Positions 62,701 through 64,000 of a stretch of DNA of 64,000 bases are shown one piece after another. Within the stretch, counting starts at the first letter, position 1, and the number at the start of each line of letters is the position of its first letter. Made by a program: the position numbers and the translations under genes. The notes below the pieces were generated by a model that had not been told where the DNA came from, made no database searches, and saw nothing but the letters and a program-made list of their open reading frames with translations. The stretch is from Ramlibacter paludis. GTDB taxonomy: Bacteria; Pseudomonadota; Gammaproteobacteria; Burkholderiales; Burkholderiaceae_C. The stretch lies in contig NZ_JAKLTM010000003.1 in NCBI RefSeq assembly GCF_022012305.1, forward strand, positions 62,001-126,000, read 5' to 3'.

Positions 62701-64000
62701 TCAACCAAGTCCGCGCGGGTGACGACATCGACATCGGCCACGTCACCACGACGGCGCCGTTCGGCGAAGCGCGCACCTACCGCACCACGGACCTCAGCTA
62801 TGGCGCGATCAATCCCGACAAGACCACGCCGATCACGGTGACGCCGGCGGCGTCCTCGACGACGGTCAACTTCGTCATCTCCCTCGATGTCGACTGGGCC
62901 GGCAAGCAGCCCGACAGCGAGACCGAGCAGATCTGGCTGACCACCAACGGCAACATCACCGCCACCGAACTGGTCGGCGACATGCTGGTCGGCCACATCC
63001 ATTCCACGGGCGGAGACGTGACGCTGACTTCGCCGCAGCGGATCCTGGACGCCGACGGCCAGCCGGGCATCGACGTCACCGGCGACGACATCACCATGAC
63101 GGCCGGCTCCCCCGGCAACGCCGGTGGCGTCGGCCTGGCCACGGACTTCCTGGAGATCAACGTCGACCGCAACAATGCGACCGGCGTGCTGACGGTGACG
63201 GACACCGCGGGAATGTCCACGGCCGGCGTGTTCCTGAGCGACCTGCTCGGGAACATGCGGGTGGACATCGTGCACACCAAGGCGGATGTCTCGCTGCGCA
63301 CCGTCAACGGCTCCATCCTGGAGGGCCGCCCGGGCGGCATCGCCTCCGACAAGGACGCCGCCGCCGACGTGATCGGCAACACCATCGCGATCGATGCGAA
63401 CGGCTCCAACGCGGACATCGGCACGAGCGGCAACGACCTCGAGATCGATTCCTCCGTTTACCAGACCGGCACGGTGAGCCTGGAAGCCGCGCGCAGCCTG
63501 TACGTGGCCGAGACCGACGACACCTTGCGCCTGGTGCTGGCCCACACCTACACGGGCGACATCCGCCTCACGGTGCGGGATTCCGCCAACGGCCTGCTGG
63601 ACGAGAACGACGACCTGGTGCTGCTCGGCTCCGGAACGGCTCGCTTTGCCGAAAGCAATGCGACCGCCGGCGGCAGCAACCCGGACGCGTCGCGCACCAT
63701 CGCGCACGGCCAGGTGTTTGCGGAAGCCGGTGCAGTGACCTTGCTCGTCGGCGACGACATCGACTTGCACGCGAACAGCCAGGTGGTGGCGGACCGCGGC
63801 ATCGCCATCTACGGCGACGCCAACTTCCGTGACGGGGTCAACCAGCTTGCCGACCTCGACGCGGGCTTCGGGACCGACATGGTCCTGCGCGGACGCCTGA
63901 TCGCCAACGCACACTTGGTCACCGCCGGCAGCCAGACGCTGTCCGGCGACCCGATCGGCGTGGCCCAGGCCGAAGTGCAGACCGGCCCGGTGTACCAGAC
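32781..64000 (+). CDS. Giant LEPR-XLL repeat protein with N-terminal metzincin-like motif (3' end outside window)
   Basis: One frame stays open from ATG 32781 to the window edge: at least 10,406 codons, roughly 1 MDa. The basic N-terminus (1-70) has no Sec signal and leads into LEPMEPRLLLSA (72-83), the LEPR-XLL motif of very large surface proteins. A zinc motif HEAGHLLGGQH (269-279) and a phospholipase-C-like stretch (about 320-450) follow. From about residue 1460 onward come beta-strand repeats rich in Gly, Ala, Ser, Val, Asp and Thr, with two EF-hand-like insertions, recurring GDxVxY modules and a 16-Gly tract. I noticed no cysteine codon. GAGGGG sits 7 bp before the ATG; an in-frame ATG at 32739 lacks a well-placed site. 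Likely a secreted adhesin or biofilm protein; export route and function are not determined. Confidence 0.9.
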   Translation, partial: MSNVRSLRDVFARSWIATQIRKVFGSEAPVLPSRREEARRAREHKQDAHRQRAQVQFRRSRRPMHRRQAFGLEPMEPRLLLSADITYVDPASGMQASLGEPGSISDATDTSDAGSVLTTPSVVISANAAGAQDTNAPRPQLFFLDVDGADDVDYHGPVQVEDIDVAAYAAPTSLAGQESAILTRLVDTLDDMFAEWGALFTTDRPDDGAYSTIYLGGDGSWASAWGDYFGVAEKVDVGNLDARDTAFVFTDTFAGADNYLDLLVDVVSHEAGHLLGGQHQVQAGRGPLAAVAFDPKVHVEIGKDAVADAIADGKVTINIGGVDQEFVVHPKLVAAFQNWMPYYNAGAVGGDGFPDVVMGQFGIHPIEHATWLTRVLDMAWAAQDDPWYTDQEKGQILAWSYGLLTHSAGDHFAHTLVNEFAEGVAPGFVLAGESITTDQRDLGNMLRHFMTEAYIADAMEGVDTNDDITQVVAPPGDNYTVSGDYSSVSTPGIEFAAPTRFIYEALLRPFAADPTAIAEMKWEKGTLEIKNGNQLVRSDTDAKWGEPAELFAKGDGFKVGQKITVSGFSNAANNGTFIVKAVTDSVLTLDTTTLVDEQASGDEKVRVFVPHTEATTITVNDADNTFTRATGSFKSDGFVEGQRFTVYGLHNYQGYYLVKSVSEDGKTLTVLQNLNSGYEVGNGDETLVVLGSRGAVVDAIYKLRDFLEKKAIDSGPRQDFGLLLLQWAAATAGDPLVTKPTTDQLAGAYLYNWIEDIDAGIENWAEVGLAFTKAMWDPQSKRDLQNSVADEDNPSITDSVLGGDPSSGNYILRRDSEASVGVLDVFVKELDDPNNDDDTNDGYIDRYLLPMVGLPDFTGDVREALADVGEAIDEFLAPILDPIKEAILPIKAGIAEIQEFVNDFLKDQFKQYTGVDFEIFDFLRGLNTKMDMASLTVGAGLPDEVVIPLFKPGDHARLDAYLGLDDPHHEPAPGGTQYLDPGLGISIQFYAGPEDGTNPDGQLSDDAAFVKDEFAAYKNAVIVTKLMYLMETPPDGETTSAGQLSALYSALSGTTYNFTKLNMHGAHGGNILTTTLPGVAGDRPWMDSIDADNVWRADSQTATTALFRVNIKNDQAQPAVFEKTGLAAGQYKVYATWAANVTQDVPDQENPGFPNNKMLPAKEAQYQVFDGAAPEGSAVVKDQRVFANDFEHDGLGFAELGTFDITSGTLRIELRNAVGAFDNLIAGPILVVPVASPGSAFRIQNDRDPSTLAPLPGSGYSETGSGAWTDLAYPTSPGNNPLWESALLRDGFRALFTDWRNGALSFPDLGDPTSPDPNTVPIAKTQRASHVTRFQEFTPTADIEHELPLFGSNLTLRFIEKTPGGADWLQLIDNDDGGAVLAEYDIGTDTVLAVDIKPYSLLGVEIGGQGEDILTVDLAFNGTPDHAQRPALHITFNGADEILPNDLTSVSDLLILRSDDATPYTLSALDIDSTESVRVEGSGNIIVAQDMSIDVRATDRAQYSSLVDLVWANSGANIDVVSGSITAGEFFLTAVSTQILDVAGFELGGFQVGVLNSISNARIDVGGTTSITTTTGGINIGASSAILAHNVLAANPGGDADTDAAVASTTIFTKAYARVHDSVTLDSAGELIITAGNSADLKAIADGSAGGAGASLGFGLVLADTEASIAGDATAAVDGATTLAANADFVLEVMSKATEDGVSAPVKFDGSDAAKVDVAADTIDLGAGHGLATGDRVVYSHGKDGTDVGGLQDGKAYFVSMTDSKAKFYDTKEHADAGGTDGLVDLTAVGTGKAHTVQKQNAAPIKFNATTAGVVDTGADSIDVGADHGLKTGDRVTYNHGDGGTDVGGLQDGKAYFVRMSGNEAKFFDTKEHALDPDGGTAGLRDLTAAGTGTAHTLTKSTKTESALADPNQDGDTKDAAKTSDGEVKYAAALAGAGLESGTRAFLASTGDITTVGALTITSDSVAAVSAKADGSSKIESADDTNLGIAVGVSVGVLTTEASIGGTGAVSATSVTLKADLKGADTFVAEATSGASGGDTGVAGALAVNVVTSRVEAKIADGATVHVSGDVSISAKNEISSAIKSTGKQEGGGKTGVGASVALNIIDMDTLALLGEGAIVTGAKDLSLAASSKNDVATTAKGGSEGGTSVTPVVAVALVFDDTAAEIRAGDLLTLTGALKAEATQGGDIRTEAEGEAEGTKTAVGASLGLTIADGAAAAALMRDVTATGAIAVQSHGSMRSRSNAKAGAAGAKEEDTAPEATQDDDKVNKQTQKQADFATDQKNDRTGSNDAKTTTPDASTSDGKISVAAAIALNISTASATATVGDGVTLNAGGAVTVRSAANHDGVSDADGSATTLADGKAIGAAVALSVTNTTNTATVGASTTITADGLTVEAAMLAREVKVKPTQSPIVDVDKNTIFIDDDEVKGLSTGDEVVYFDGDLLNDHSIGGLSDGTTYYLIVVGEGKIKLATSKANAEAGTAIDLTSQGSGTGHTLSRITFSDLGKLIDLNPIDLLMKVGNPLITFDATGNHYEMELGDATGLNTGDVVTYNKGAAGNTAIGGLVDGQSYFAIVEDNGKLKVAATYADAIAGKKITLTGKGTGDGHKFSESTHSSAAFATSGASGGKIGVAGSVAINYSAGTTAATVGSGSTITLVDGVDAGTDKPDAVLNADSSSNNLAKADPKRTTAGKSVGVGLSFAIDIGLHDANAILADTATLSGAKDVSVTADGVHTMDTEAKAGAGAPKEGKAVGGSIALSVSDNDSMAIVGTGSELDADGNLVIHGLSGNTQITKGDADTEGGATGVGVAIALGWVDDDVTARLARDVATGAATANDVTVEAKATVSVTTAASASAMGEKNAEEGGKTAEEKTGSQTDFAKDRSGKDLAKPAPQTQVAKANNDAQSQTSDPGGQGNENATQGSTQTSGGVLRIAASIGGSVVVSDVSAEITNGLTIDASGNLSVKAISDVDAKTEAVSIAFTQSESESDNVSAAVAFNVGLLDAAASLGNGTTGAGSVTVEAGTTAGQMNEFKAMAVSGAGSKQSSKGGNTSGGTDAQGTGGTGGGGTGGGTGGGTGSGAGTGGDSSSLGIAGAVAFTIYGSPATDDPNRVSASIADGATVTASSGDVSVIARQDVGMQNVAGGAALTISSSGSGGGGGGGGGGGGGGGGSSSDTSVGAALVIGVADFDTLARIGSGAHVDAAGNVDVSASSSLKPLEIVAPIVDVETGLDVTSLAIGAAIGSGGDAGAGSATINIISPTTRASIGSGADIDADGNVSVLAASDVEMVDVAGSLGVTIGTGKESGSGVGIGLNVGVHMATTEAVIEGGSSTATTVNAGGNVTVEADASDDFFQLAVNAGAGASTSGAGSLNVLVNITHTRALVNDDLNDATSGQAAITATGSTEVAAVSKTDIGSYAGSLGGSLSESAVGISVGVVVDLDDTLALVGDGTDVAALGQGTAIDVASGDFDGDGASVDTAARGLAVTATSHDDIFMLAIAASASLGQDNQGQTGQQGGGGSTQGDGSGGTKVGIAGAVTVGVIHGQTKAVLGNDVDVNVDNTGAHGDQGILVRATDETDITNVAGGLSFALNGDAGVTGSVAVNDVESTTWARALGGNTLNSRAGGVTFDASGKNDIDAIAIAVAGVVDTGSSSSSKNNNNSSSVKFAGAGAVIVDIVDSEVLAQVAAGSAIGTSGALVVNAEDNSDIVADSGGLAFAVSTGQSQGGTTSGSVGASVAVNDITQTIRATVTDTPITAAAVDIDASNKSSIDTLTIAGSGSFSNSSQALAGAGAGSGNYIDATTQAGITNPSGVQVVNAAGGAVSVNALDDSRVNADAGSGAVAVTTASGGNSSNLGAVAIGASVAVNHITKATTATVDQADVQSAAFTVEAESTSDIDAFTFGLSGSVSSGSGTLALAGAGSGSGNEITSNVGATVSRSTITATGPVTVNASDASTIDATTGSVAVAINAGSGSGSKVGVALGAAVTINKVNASAIAKVDDTTITATGQDVEITASNTASIEATAFGVGLTVSSSESGAAVGVSANVAITLNDIDLTTRALLTDSDSVGDQDEIVAARNLVVSATDSGNITANAVSAALTVSSSSGSNVSVAGTVNVSASDNVIKAKTEALVDDVDATLTGVVDMDASSDKAISAVVVAASVSVSAASGSGASVGLSGAGTRSYNETENSVLAVIRAADVQAAGDVTLDAVDSTAISATLVAVAASVGVSGSGASGTLTVAVSDADNDVTNTTRAVIEGGSSVTSTGGNLGLNASSDGSITATAVAASVGVGVGGGQVSLSGTGAGSNATNAITNTIEAGVIGGSAVDADGDAVISATDSASIDANVATASVSVTAGSSTVSLSLAAAVSVASNTIDNDVQAHVLDSSLDAGGALDITASSDKDIDALGLAASVAVTAGSGTVSISGAFGAVIATNTIGGTVEAVIGDADVSAGGSIALLADNDSTIDATLATLAASVSIGSGTVNLALSGAVSVTTNTITTATLASIDPSDVDSGGAVSIIANAGSEIHANTIAVAASVAAGSGTVTLAGGFAAASATNTVGGSTQALVADGSTLDAVGNIAVRVNDSAEITSNVIAAAVAVSASSGSVSGSLALAVSLAQNTISGASRASIDDSTVTSSGGDVSVRALADNRIDAVAAAAGISVAASTSVGVSIAGAGAWAKNVMTNEVEASILNSVVDADGALDVLAVDSSSISAVLVSISTSVAVGSTGAVGVGLSLALAENQIAGTTKATITDSDVTAGGAVSVLANDGGILALSLNPWTSGGSALVVDGDRRYADLKASDQPVDLKAANPWSSGTTTLGGVTLDGSVRVDTTTDAISIGGATVDLSASANWSSGKSSLTNNKGTKLELVTGTDATVTVNSGADTLAFTTAHGFSTGDLATYQSDLQTDASGLASGTKYRVVVVNATTIRLQAGHTFTDDQLVTYDTTLPGDTSGLVDGAKYTVQVVDEFNIKLKPQVPIWASGTNSLAISGGGTVALNANVAVDPNADTITFGSVANLSGAANFWAASSASSLTPRTGVALALDGTVSLAAGADTVTFGAEHGFADGDLVTYHSDLAGNGLVDGQRYRVVVVDEFTIKLQTGHAFTDGAIVTYNSSLPGDGSGLVNGAKYQVVVVDEFSVKLKDYKVLDGATTSVLNDTISFGTAHQFQDGDIVQYHSGLGSDTSGLVDGGRYRVTVIDADTIQLSDSRIIDSLAISAAVAVAVSGSVSVGVAAAGAVAHNTIEGGFEASVIRSDVDAGGDVAVVAQDSSAIRSMLFSAAVSVSASGSAAVGVAMSVAEAENLIDSDTLATIQDSTVDTTAGDVTVQATSEVGIQAFGIAAAISAGGAGAVSVQVAAAGVVAFNTTTGSVEASIEDTGPAGYATAVHATGDVDVLAREESNILAVLGAVSVAAGGSGSASINVSLAATYAENIIGGSVTATIDDAVVVSSGGAVDVAAFADDDIFALGLAVGVSAGGSGGVSINVALSAVAATNLIGNAVEASIRDGSVVTANHAANGEVTVEATDLSDIFAVLASASVAAGGAGAVSVNVAAAFVYASNALSASTDFDWNGDGVKDAKDLHDGVAILNRLNELQAGPNGILGDLEGDPTTGDDDLSTDAAIDAYIAQNPGTGYLAALKPKVGSNFDINGDGSIDHRDLLLTATTADDAGVGSSVLATIDAATVHTAGAVTVAASNYDAATDDSSSITAIGIALGIAAGGAGGVSVNVSGAGVIAFNEVNGDIEASIVDSGVIAGDDVGVLAEDRAEIDAILLAISLSAGGAGAVSVNVAASLTYAENTMGGNVLATIDHSTVASGGEVTVDAAADNQIKAIGVAVGIAAGGAGGASINVAMAGVVATNTTTNSVEASIRNGSDVDAMDASDGAVTVEATDVSDILAILVSAAVSAGGAGAASVNVSIAGVYASNGIGGSLEATIDGSTVDTAGEVTVTAATVDGSDRMEIESFGIAVGVSAGGAGGVSVNVTGAGVLAFNQIENSIEASIVGSAANAGDDVTVRAEDGAHILSELGAITVAAGGAGAVSVNVAVSATYAENTMAGSLTSTIDDSTVTSTGGAVTVEAYADNSILALGQAVGVAAGGAGGVSINVALSAVAATNISGNTVEASIRNGSNVHAMSAADTDGDPGADGEVTVRATDVSGIEAVLISVSAAAGGAGAVSVNVAGALVYASNAMGASLDFDWNGDGTIDFQDLHAGVAVLTELNELMAGADRIFDDMAEAGADGTMDTVDDTSTADDNLSTSAAIDAYIARHPGATHLLALKPLVSGSFDINGDGNIDYRDLLLTSSTSNDVQVGNALKATIADSQVHVAGTVDVAASTVDGPDRMEIESFGIAVGIAAGGAGGVSINVAGAGVIAFNEIHNAIEASIVGSRDVVAGGDVTVQADNGAHILSELGAVSVSAGGAGAASVNVSVSVTYAENTLGGSLLAVIDDSRVDSTGGDVTVDATAAASIESFGQAVGVAVGGAGGVAINVAVAAVLAGNTLTNDVEAGIVNGSDVDAGGGVSVLATDSSTIDSQLTAVSVSVGGAGAGALNLTLALSVAEVNFGTSTRAVISGSDVTADTGDVTLTALSNGTVDSSAVAVGVSFGGAGGFAGSVAAAGALASLTSTNLVEALIADDSDVDATLGSVLLTATDQTAFTNDVESVSVSASVAFGAAMSMSVAYAQASVLLDGTVRTRISDSDVDAAVDVRETARADSTVSSNGTGVAVSMSAAVGFSLSGAGAGAIVNNTITQTVQADILASNADEAQGVTAGGTVQLAATDSISSTADATAASISISGGFVTGSIAISAAQASNSLAGTTSAVIDNSRVRANTGVLTVSANSESELFATPDAYAVAAAIGIGAAGAGAGASGTNIVTRSTQARVRNSSDARALAGAMTVEAHDRLHATADVNAASLSVGLTGVSASVALAKNKIASVTLAAVEDSTAQSGAGDLQIIADSKLNSLDAGSGVTKTTADASAINAAIDGAAAGARAEEIIDSVVEAFASNAQLRASGGVKVDADSDHTATPKVVGFSASIVGLAVSAIESIGRIDGATRAYIDGSTTVTANGDTAITADSLAHAKPTGESIAVGGVGIGGALAIMDAQVNRVTEAYVGRHADTSQLADTRLNELHLPAQAAPFVTGEIVTYSSGGGASIGGLTSGQQYYVIAGEDGSIQLAKIKRGLFDVILALAEQDDLNGRVAIDLTSSGTGSNHQLTRTGHPNVVFYPSALVNPAPLTTTTVNIGNHKLSVDAESTYEARVDSFAGGFGLLAGATVTKSKASVVGDTLAYVGEGTTVSAGGLDVLSTSHDQAYSVNEFAAIGGAAALNVTIADATIDSRTEAFTGTRAGMAPTGGSRASITLTDGAGTDGRLKIETHGNQTAHASAKGLGASFGITVNALKPTADVSGAVLAYAGENSTVVADRLDVKAYGDTMNATTTVTSGAVSGFLAGNLLTSLAKVTGEVEAFIGAQNDRGATASAKPILTIGGSDAGDGAVVVDADATMNATAEARLLTASFGLSVSAAEPKSEVSGKTRAYVRDGVALTADSLTVEAGNSGDRVQYNATTTTVMMTLGGLASVSVLRANALVDGTVEAYVGAPFSGPATGGSGVTDITGAVTINAWSDMNATAGFGEDGFALTAGGFVAVNVFDTLTDVAGKTRAFVGQGGTLDAATLDVYADGDYDSKSDTRGFAVSGFASISDITAHANVSGSVDAHVGSASGVTPSSNIGTVDIDGQVNITAIGHMLATPTVVNAGLSLITLSKIDQFAKVEGTVRAYVGQGVDLDASGLAILADAPVMKANVQGASISIGGLVGGSDVTSQAYVSGKVEAFIGAGSSQVASNVTTDVNVGAGAITVVADSNMHAVANLLGVDAGGVIAVGIYKPTATVSGATSAFVRDGVNLLAGTLDVSAGKLAGSDRVVNKAEAEAKTIAVSFFGAAADLVAEAKTTGVVEAFIGAPEGVNAGGKAGSVVKVTGGTDAVDVSARGDIDAVARTQGGAGAGFFGISLYKPTAIAGGTTRAYAGNGADLRVTDLNLTADGDALADAKLFNVTVAGGVSVAGLQPTALTSNNVEAYVGRNAEAAGPSLAQIDILSQDGSTRGTVDAVATGRTEARAASEGFNIAGLVGVSITTAVADMQGKTRAYVGSYTDLTAGAVNLTASEATAEANSTVKSTGLSGLVGVDNLESRATASRITEAFVGDHSTVNLGGADLTANATTNTGASMANATIDSASAAGLVKVDKMKIVATIGDGAGQSSRTRAYIGAGTTLSATDDVTLNATANTTVTADVNSTTVGGLAALSFTDITAKAAHDTEAFIGDGSTVTLGGALSMTANGTTTAAPQSKNTGVSGGVSLASATVKTELDSDTRAYIGKSGTTSADSITLLANGTHTASAAALSTGAAGLASVSLLDVQVVDNGDAEVRIGASEDDLDQGTTTTITTSVGAIDLDAALTSNVTALTKATAIAGLAAATSTSTSAKNNATVTGRIGAGVQADAATEFNLQAKLLGKSESSATSITLSPGVALSNSNTVSEFNPTVKVTTGTGGSIHAAQDVTILGLLNHDGTNFLRTSSGYGALGSAEGTTAALLAAVTNTVITVNNNSDVNVTVGEDMSLTAGQDVNVAARHSAEAFGAGSTGGFGGLASVSNITANINTSSTTNLSFLGNVGDGVTSGAKNLRVDAVALAATTSSMASGTGSLFGDFAGGNANSVTNHTVNLTFGGAGSTIKVDDDIGGKAYLLADADSTGYASGFGGFASSKSVGTSASATGTVNFTVGDTQHVEAGKQIELIAEQGGEGSDISDGTVLNSNAGANTINFGKLHKLTDGATITFTGTTQGGVSQAKDYTVVVVDDDQIQLGTRFAAGQVNVNYDTITVANHAFANGDQVIYNSNNAGSWIDGLNNGQTYQVKVIDENTIKLQTVGFTEVSDTFNRGTIDAVADKILDASTPFGNGDVVTYRPAGARTFVSTFVDANITLDDPNTAANEFDTSADGSNVGRIYVPNHGFFNGQAVVYTALDGYTIPGLSSGGTYYVINGGSYLGDGTLGAAYAFNSNFIRLATSPDNAIGRDTDPDPDVFTYQAPVVINLPYLDDGNANALRGHSLIGKGELPIGDLNPGQAYYVVGKDAAGYKLATDAAGLNIVNLYLSGNSFSGTHTLVKESVDLKSQGPGSGQTLVFDITANNISGVFGGVGGAAGFAIPQSADGVVNSSAGGTGGSLGFSNQSGATYASQSLSTNFTVAANAHLLGQNVVIRTDGDAAAVANADGGGGGAVSIGNAAAHSSVVNTSLINIGQNAVISALHDVLIDGILKSYSSSEGQTTSGSFLGAGADGSADSRIYYGVDQKINGDITAGNALTIRNNVDNNAVAKAEAYGGGVFGVSTDVNATAEVRKASQLDAAHAEFAGAEITIQSSADLLAKTVTVNSEVTRNRANTDTNTTAGAAGGSAVSRANSRVVSENRVILDGGSEITGNESIVIQARNSSTDDFAKSKARLYAIGGSTTSDSTDEVTNDVKVEGHWESILRTADLDVNAIDTSVGNSRSRDAGGAYIGPEHEGGNVATNLTRDIFWEAHVILLGEPNPYLHIDKNGVIQSMSNIGFLGVNAGKGIGDTLAYVNVNDKQVVLDNIVFDHAGDVTFYASHDSTYGSSGRIWGNEGLIESQRSWDYVTLINESEWDLVVNHIDAIDGGAVVKVQVDTIPYDGDNSSNNTSNTAGSFGNTFEFALNLFYPQTEVRILNMDHALVLPNDPYGAPAFGATPLNKADSDIILLGGIENTFGHTTIVNERGNVRADQPELRVTDPNSPSVVKSPIFDEALIRTNTIVVKASGDIGNQNAGGSRKALEVELLRIQHAVLATDTVSLKEVSFQAEAGGDAVLDITLHDRTTASGPLTVVIDKITAGDDVDVVINDSKAGNTPSTLTGVSVQTFDPPDLSTTKARTGSFFRYWSPDEDGGAAYYDFIARSLNTTATEVDSTYVFNQVRAGDDIDIGHVTTTAPFGEARTYRTTDLSYGAINPDKTTPITVTPAASSTTVNFVISLDVDWAGKQPDSETEQIWLTTNGNITATELVGDMLVGHIHSTGGDVTLTSPQRILDADGQPGIDVTGDDITMTAGSPGNAGGVGLATDFLEINVDRNNATGVLTVTDTAGMSTAGVFLSDLLGNMRVDIVHTKADVSLRTVNGSILEGRPGGIASDKDAAADVIGNTIAIDANGSNADIGTSGNDLEIDSSVYQTGTVSLEAARSLYVAETDDTLRLVLAHTYTGDIRLTVRDSANGLLDENDDLVLLGSGTARFAESNATAGGSNPDASRTIAHGQVFAEAGAVTLLVGDDIDLHANSQVVADRGIAIYGDANFRDGVNQLADLDAGFGTDMVLRGRLIANAHLVTAGSQTLSGDPIGVAQAEVQTGPVYQ
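32994..33029 (+). other. LEPR-XLL motif (residues 72-83 of the giant protein)
   Basis: LEPMEPRLLLSA follows a very basic N-terminal segment. In known families LEPR-XLL lies near the N-terminus of long, repetitive, probably exported proteins; here the core reads LEPxEPRLLLSA. Confidence 0.8.
33348..33635 (+). other. Metzincin/matrixin-like domain of the giant protein
   Basis: Residues about 190-285. HEAGHLLGGQH (33585-33617, His269, Glu270, His273, His279) matches the HExxHxxGxxH zinc motif of metzincins. It is preceded by STIYLGGDGS, AEKVDVGNLDARDTAFVF and a helix DLLVDVVSHEAGH, as in secreted matrixin-type proteins. A Met-turn is not obvious. Confidence 0.65.
33738..34130 (+). other. Region resembling zinc-dependent phospholipase C
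   Basis: Residues about 320-450 include DGFPDVVMGQFGIHP, then GLLTHSAGDHFAHTLVN at residues 402-418 (His406, Asp410, His414). A helical H-x3-D-x3-H pattern with GxLTHxxGD is reminiscent of bacterial zinc-dependent phospholipase C proteins. Similarity is judged by eye only. Confidence 0.45.
37889..38480 (+). repeat. Tandem pair of GDRVxY/GGLQDGKAYFV modules
   Basis: Two copies of about 295 bp lie head to tail. Each reads, in order, HGL-TGDRV-Y-HG, GTDVGGLQDGKAYFV, KF-DTKEHA and GTG-AHT. Related modules recur at about 40.0-40.6, 47.4-48.4, 54.2-54.4 and 59.2-60.2 kb of the same gene. Confidence 0.8.
41935..42284 (+). repeat. Gly/Thr-rich linker and 16-residue poly-glycine tract
   Basis: A TGG/GGT-rich segment at about 41,935-42,030 encodes repeated GTGG-type units. 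Codons 42237-42284 encode sixteen consecutive glycines (residues 3153-3168) from mixed GGC/GGT/GGG codons. Both look like flexible linkers between beta-helical blocks. Confidence 0.85.
47115..47905 (+). repeat. Five W-(S/A)-S-G type repeats in the giant protein
   Basis: Five spaced motifs NPWTSGGSAL, NPWSSGTTTL, ANWSSGKSSL, PIWASGTNSL and NFWAASSASSL occur in about 790 bp, interleaved with GDxVTY modules. Tryptophan is otherwise rare in the surrounding repeats. Confidence 0.65.
49485..49772 (+). other. EF-hand/dockerin-like insert 1 (from residue 5569)
   Basis: DFDWNGDGVKDAKDL opens and FDINGDGSIDHRDLLLT closes a module of about 95 residues. Both match the DxNxDGxxDxxDL calcium-binding loop. 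The intervening DAAIDAYIAQNPGTGYL is helical in character. The module interrupts the fourth repeat unit after YASNALSAS. Confidence 0.75.
51369..51686 (+). other. EF-hand/dockerin-like insert 2 (from residue 6197)
   Basis: DFDWNGDGTIDFQDL and FDINGDGNIDYRDLLLT bound a second copy of the module, in the same register after YASNAMGAS. It is about 30 bp longer than copy 1 because of an extra Asp/Thr-rich stretch. Sequence similarity to copy 1 indicates duplication together with the surrounding repeat cycle. Confidence 0.75.
54500..57930 (+). repeat. Second repeat family: TRAYVG / VEAFIG units
   Basis: Unlike the region before 53.3 kb, these units alternate the signatures TRAYVGxG or TRAFVxxG and VEAFIGA or VEAYVGA, each followed by LxAxxLxVxA and a Gly-rich hydrophobic strand pair. 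More than a dozen instances are seen. Sequence identity between units is lower than in the 48.8-52.3 kb array. Confidence 0.7.

Noticed and set aside
42147..63914. A 7,255-codon open frame on the minus strand opposite the giant gene
   Set aside because: It is in exact register with the sense codons and exists only because TTA, CTA and TCA are absent from the sense gene. Its translation is low-complexity Arg/Gly/Asp/His/Val without domains or a sensible start.

Overview
The window is high-GC chromosomal DNA with dense coding, ATGA-type gene overlaps and a gene complement typical of Betaproteobacteria, most likely a Burkholderiales/Comamonadaceae soil or freshwater species (Ramlibacter/Variovorax-like). 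This rests on the aerobic benzoyl-CoA (box) genes with the BoxR-type regulator, the Liv-type aromatic-acid ABC transporter, the MalQ-TreY fusion and the codon usage; the genus is inference.

Layout. 1-5.1 kb: the end of an unknown gene, an MnmC2-like FAD oxidoreductase, the YggX Fe(II)-trafficking protein, a stand-alone sulfate-binding protein (sbp), two flavin quinone/azo reductases and a LysR regulator divergent from azoR. 5.1-18.8 kb: a tightly packed minus-strand operon glgB-glgC-glgX-treZ-(malQ-treY)-glgA. It makes glycogen from ADP-glucose (GlgC, GlgA, GlgB), debranches it (GlgX) and can convert the linear maltodextrins into trehalose (TreY, TreZ). 19.0-26.6 kb: a minus-strand cluster with a flavodoxin, benzoate-CoA ligase, a periplasmic binding protein, a LysE-type exporter and LivHMGF. 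26.7-30.7 kb: divergent boxR-boxC-boxB. Together these import benzoate or an analogue, activate it to the CoA ester, epoxidise it and open the ring. A clear sigma70-type promoter with two operator-like palindromes 30 bp apart lies in the divergent gap. No boxA is present. 30.7-32.3 kb: a methyl-accepting chemotaxis protein. 32.44-32.52 kb: tRNA-Pro(UGG).

32.8-64.0 kb: one uninterrupted plus-strand reading frame that runs off the window, at least 10,406 codons. It encodes a giant surface or secreted protein with an LEPR-XLL N-terminal motif, a metzincin-type zinc motif (HEAGHLLGGQH), a region resembling zinc-dependent phospholipase C, and then about 25 kb of Gly/Ala/Ser/Val/Asp/Thr-rich beta-strand repeats. 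The repeats have a four-unit higher-order period into which an EF-hand/dockerin-like module has been inserted twice. The 3' end, and any secretion genes beyond it, are outside the window. This gene is the most unusual content here.

Small-scale features include five intergenic copies of a REP-like palindromic repeat (four as inverted pairs with GTCAT...ATGAC ends), a strong bidirectional terminator between chrR-like and azoR, and several candidate operators. No intergenic stretch exceeds about 260 bp.
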